NCBI GenBank assembly: GCA_947630595.1
Contig: CANRIG010000035.1
Span: 1-32,391, forward strand
From: an uncultured Lachnospiraceae bacterium
GTDB lineage: Bacteria; Bacillota; Clostridia; Lachnospirales; Lachnospiraceae
DNA length: 32,391 nucleotides
Reading direction: 5' to 3'
The position numbers and the translations under genes are program-made. Positions 29,788 to 32,391 of the stretch are shown here, piece after piece. Numbering within the stretch: the stretch's first letter is position 1; every line of letters starts with the position of its first letter. The notes beneath the pieces are model-generated. The model saw only the letters and a list, made by a program, of their open reading frames with translations. It had not been told where the DNA came from and searched no databases.

Positions 29788-31119
29788 ATGAATTTCAAAT
29801 CAGACAGCCTGTTATTTAAAGGCGCTTATGCTACGATCAATATGTTTGGAACCGTTCTTCCCTTGGAATACACCGGCGCGAGAGATGAGTACCTGGCATG
29901 CCGGAGCACAGCCTGGCTGGGCAGCGCATTGAACTGCTCGCCTGTTATGGATATTTCCGGCCCGGACGCAGCCAAATTTCTGAACAGGTATTGCGTGAAC
30001 AGGGATTTTTCGCTGATGGAGCCGGGACAGTCCAAGCACGCCGTAATGTGCAATGCGGACGGAAACATGATCGCTGACGGCGTTATCATGTATAAGGGCG
30101 AAAACGTGTGGCGTACCTACTGGCTCGCGCCTGTCATTTTTTATTATACTCTGTCCTGCGGCATGGACGTAAAGGGCGAGTGGAAAAATGACGAGTATTT
30201 CTTCCAGCTGGACGGCCCGAAATCTCTGGAGATCCTGGAGGAAGCTACGCAGACAGATCTGCACGATATCAAATTTGCCAAAAACAGAACCGTTAAGATA
30301 AACGGGACCGATATGGTAGTGCACCGTCTGGGAATGTCCGGCGGTCTGGCCTATGAACTGCATGGAAACGCAGAGGATGCGGAAACGGCTTATGCAAAGC
30401 TGCGCGAGGTAACGGAAAAATACGGCGGAAAAATGCAGGGTTTCCGCAACTATACATACCTGAACCATACGCCGGCAGGATATCCGAATCAGTTCCAGCA
30501 TTTTTGCTATGACGTATACAACAGCTGCGACCCCGGACTGGCGGCTTTTGCAAAGGAAAACTGCCCGCCGCAGTTCTTTGCGGGATCCGCGCAGGAAGAT
30601 CAGAATGCCCTGCACGTAACGCCTTATGATATCGGCTGGGGTTACCTGGTAAATATGAATCATGATTTCGTGGGGAAGGAAGCGCTTGCCGCAGCAAAAG
30701 CAGCGAAAGCGAAAAAGATGGTTACGCTGGAATGGAATGCGGACGATGTGGCGGATGTCTTCGCTTCTCAGTTCCGCGGCCGGGAAGTAACTCCCTATGA
30801 TCCGATCGAAGCATACCATGACGGGTACAATGGTTCCAGTCCGATGCCGACCAGAGGCGACTGGGTGGTAGCGGACGACGGGACAAAGATCGGCGTCGCC
30901 TGCGGCCGGACTTATGCATTCCATGAGCAGCACATGATCTCCCTTTGCAGTATGAAAACAGAGTACGCAGTGGAGGGAAAGGAATACAGAGTTTTATGGG
31001 GAAGACCGGAGTATCCGGTAAAAGAGATCCGGGTCAAAGTTGCACAGTTCCCATATTATAATGAAGAATATCGCAATGAGACCTTTGATACGGAAAAAAT
31101 ACCGCACCCGAATTTTTAA
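29788..31119 (+). CDS. GcvT-fold folate-dependent demethylase, LigM-like
   Basis: A 443-residue protein of the GcvT (aminomethyltransferase T-protein) superfamily. Its length and C-terminal blocks (NPYEIGWG-like TPYDIGWGYLVNMNHDFVGK, then KKMVTLEWNADDVADVFAS) resemble LigM, the tetrahydrofolate-dependent O-demethylase of vanillate in Sphingobium, more than true glycine-cleavage T-proteins (about 365 residues). Expected role: transfer of a methyl group from an aromatic ether or related donor to tetrahydrofolate. No gcvH or gcvP lies nearby, which also argues against glycine cleavage. The ATG has GGAGG upstream. The gene is divergent from a PucR-type regulator and ends just before an insertion sequence, so any partner genes downstream may have been displaced. 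The exact substrate is unknown; a choline- or betaine-type donor is an alternative. Confidence 0.75.
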   Translation: MNFKSDSLLFKGAYATINMFGTVLPLEYTGARDEYLACRSTAWLGSALNCSPVMDISGPDAAKFLNRYCVNRDFSLMEPGQSKHAVMCNADGNMIADGVIMYKGENVWRTYWLAPVIFYYTLSCGMDVKGEWKNDEYFFQLDGPKSLEILEEATQTDLHDIKFAKNRTVKINGTDMVVHRLGMSGGLAYELHGNAEDAETAYAKLREVTEKYGGKMQGFRNYTYLNHTPAGYPNQFQHFCYDVYNSCDPGLAAFAKENCPPQFFAGSAQEDQNALHVTPYDIGWGYLVNMNHDFVGKEALAAAKAAKAKKMVTLEWNADDVADVFASQFRGREVTPYDPIEAYHDGYNGSSPMPTRGDWVVADDGTKIGVACGRTYAFHEQHMISLCSMKTEYAVEGKEYRVLWGRPEYPVKEIRVKVAQFPYYNEEYRNETFDTEKIPHPNF

Positions 31120-31137
31120 ATTATATGACGCTAAGAA

Positions 31138-31196
31138 GGGGCTGTTGCAAAATAGATGAGTAATTCATCTATGGAGCAATGGCTCCTTTTTTGTCT
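31138..31196 (+). terminator. Strong hairpin with T-run at the left end of the IS element
   Basis: GGGGCTGTTGC pairs (with G-U pairs) with GCAATGGCTCC, and ATAGATGA pairs with TCATCTAT around a short loop: about 19 pairs broken by one 3-nt internal loop. TTTTTT follows directly. It would stop transcription leaving the demethylase gene, whose stop is 19 bp upstream. The outer arm (GGGGCTGTTGCAAAA) also looks like an insertion sequence end, so the terminator may be carried by the IS to block incoming transcription. Confidence 0.8.
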
Positions 31197-31249
31197 TTAA
31201 AAATGGAAAACGGACTCCGAAGAGTCCGCAATCCGTGGTATAATTAGAT

Positions 31250-32391
31250 ATGACCAAATACCTAAACTACCATAAAGACTATACCGAATTTGGCGAACCT
31301 TATCAACTGGTTTTGCCATTAAATTTGGAGGGTTTGGTTCCTGAAGATGATTCTGTCCGACTGCTGAGCCACGAACTGGAGGGATTGGATTACAGCTCGC
31401 TGTACCAGGCTTACTCTGCCAAAGGCAGAAATCCGGCAGTTGACCCAAAGACCATGTTCAAGATCCTGACCTATGCTTACTCACAAAATATCTATTCATC
31501 CAGAAAGATAGAGACTGCCTGCAGACGGGACATCAACTTCATGTGGCTCCTGGCCGGGCAGAAAGCACCTGATCACAGCACGATCGCGCGGTTCCGGACC
31601 GGGTGTCTGGCAGGTGCCTGTGAAGATCTGTTCTACCAGATGGTAAGACGTCTGGAACAGTCCGGGGAGCTCTCAAAGGAAACGGTCTTCATCGATGGGA
31701 CCAAGCTGGAGGCCTGCGCCAATAAATATACTTTTGTCTGGAAAAAATCCGTGGGGAAATGGGAGATGAAAATGTTCCCAAAGATGCAGGAAGCGGTGGC
31801 CCGGCTGAACCGGGAATACATGCAGGGTTTCTATGTGGAAGAAAGCACCCGGACAGAAGACCTGCGGAGGATCTGCCGGTTTCTGGAGAAAACCTGCAAA
31901 GAACAGGGGACCGCTTTCGTCCATGGGAGGGGCCGACGTAAAAGTAAAAACCAGAAATATCTGGAACTGTTCCGCCAGTTCCAGGAACGCCAGACGGCCT
32001 ATGACTGGCATAATGCAAGCTTCCAGGGCAGGAACAACTACTGCAAGACGGACCCGGACGCAACCTTCATGCACATGAAGGATGACCACATGCGGAATGC
32101 CCAGCTCAAGCCGGGATATAACGTCCAGATCGCCGTGGACAGTGAATACATCGTAGCTGCGGAGATTTTCCAGGACCGGAATGATGTATGGACCCTGGTG
32201 CCTTTTCTTGAGGGGATGGAGAAAAACTTAAACTTCCGTTATCCAAGCGTCACTGCGGACTCCGGCTATGAAAGTGAAGAAGGCTATACATATCTCGGTG
32301 AAAAAGAGCAGACCCCGTATATAAAACCCCAGACCTATGAACAATGGAAAAAGAGGAGTTTTAAGAAGGATATCAGTAAACGGGAAAACAT
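31250..32391 (+). CDS. IS1182-family DDE transposase, 3' end outside the window
   Basis: The first 380 or so residues of a transposase are visible, and the frame is open to the window end. The N-terminal domain is the DUF772-like helical domain (NPAVDPKTMFKILTYAYSQN, then DHSTIARFR). The first catalytic aspartate is D149 in VFIDGTKLEA and the second is D337 in TADSGYESEE; the final glutamate would lie past the window edge. The ATG at 31250 has no clear Shine-Dalgarno, and TATAAT ends only 5 bp before it, so translation may start at or near the mRNA 5' end. No frameshift or stop interrupts the visible part, so the copy may be intact. Confidence 0.9.
   Translation, partial: MTKYLNYHKDYTEFGEPYQLVLPLNLEGLVPEDDSVRLLSHELEGLDYSSLYQAYSAKGRNPAVDPKTMFKILTYAYSQNIYSSRKIETACRRDINFMWLLAGQKAPDHSTIARFRTGCLAGACEDLFYQMVRRLEQSGELSKETVFIDGTKLEACANKYTFVWKKSVGKWEMKMFPKMQEAVARLNREYMQGFYVEESTRTEDLRRICRFLEKTCKEQGTAFVHGRGRRKSKNQKYLELFRQFQERQTAYDWHNASFQGRNNYCKTDPDATFMHMKDDHMRNAQLKPGYNVQIAVDSEYIVAAEIFQDRNDVWTLVPFLEGMEKNLNFRYPSVTADSGYESEEGYTYLGEKEQTPYIKPQTYEQWKKRSFKKDISKREN

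Larger units (their letters stand above)
31138..32391 (+). mobile_element. IS1182-like insertion sequence, left part (runs off the window)
   Basis: The element probably begins at GGGGCTGTTGCAAAA (31138). It contains a terminator-like hairpin, a second perfect hairpin at 31211-31228 (CGGACTC/GAGTCCG, 4-nt loop), a TATAAT at 31239-31244 and the transposase gene. The right end lies beyond the window, so the left boundary rests only on similarity to the ends of the element at 3528-3755; TAAGAAG precedes the motif in both places. Confidence 0.6.

Noticed and set aside
29788-31119. Glycine cleavage T-protein
   Set aside because: It is longer than T-proteins, its C-terminal blocks fit LigM better, and no gcvH, gcvPA or gcvPB lie nearby.

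Overview
The window looks like chromosomal DNA of a spore-forming, anaerobic, low-to-mid GC Gram-positive bacterium, most likely a gut Clostridia / Lachnospiraceae-type organism. The evidence is the spoVAD-spoVAE pair, AGGAGG-type ribosome binding sites, sugar transporters encoded without their own ATPase, GH94 phosphorylases, and an Rpn-type nuclease. Most of the window is GC-rich by eye. Parts of the left end (about 3.4-6.1 kb) and the right end (about 28-32.4 kb) are visibly more AT-rich and hold mobile or repetitive DNA. No rRNA, tRNA or CRISPR array was seen.

Layout. (1) 1-3470, minus strand: SCP2-like protein, iron-containing alcohol dehydrogenase and aldehyde dehydrogenase, with a 63-bp tandem repeat between the first two. 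(2) 3.5-6.14 kb: a MITE-like inverted-repeat element, then a minus-strand cluster of an Rpn-family nuclease, a duplicated copy of its own tail, and an sce7726-like nuclease, followed by repeat-rich non-coding DNA. (3) 6.14-14.42 kb, minus strand: an operon reading flavoprotein reductase, 2x[4Fe-4S] ferredoxin, Opp-type permeases B and C, ATPases D and F, and solute-binding protein. It has a clear sigma-A promoter in front and a second promoter before the binding protein. (4) 14.5-25.3 kb: a beta-glucan-type utilisation locus with a CUT1 ABC transporter (binding protein and two permeases), a divergent AraC/YesN-type regulator, and a minus-strand GH16 - GH94 - GH94 operon. (5) 25.3-26.76 kb: spoVAD and spoVAE without an adjacent spoVAC. 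(6) 27.1-27.98 kb: an EamA/DMT exporter. (7) 28.0-31.1 kb: a PucR-type regulator divergent from a GcvT/LigM-like folate-dependent demethylase. (8) 31.1 kb to the end: the left part of an IS1182-like insertion sequence, cut by the window edge.

How the parts work together. In the beta-glucan locus, imported oligosaccharides would be cut by the cytosolic GH16 and split by the two phosphorylases to glucose-1-phosphate. The two operons of this locus share an almost superimposable promoter: the same upstream element (GCATGAATCT, A/T tract, half-palindrome) lies exactly 32 bp upstream of a poor -35, with a 17-bp spacer and TACAAT. This strongly suggests joint activation by the AraC-type regulator between them. 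The flavoprotein-ferredoxin-Opp operon looks like an import-and-reduce system whose substrate cannot be read from sequence, and it is the best candidate here for undescribed biology. A second theme is a family of GGGCTG-Y-Y-GCAAAA inverted ends. It appears at the start of the IS, at both ends of the MITE-like element, and as compact hairpins after two genes.
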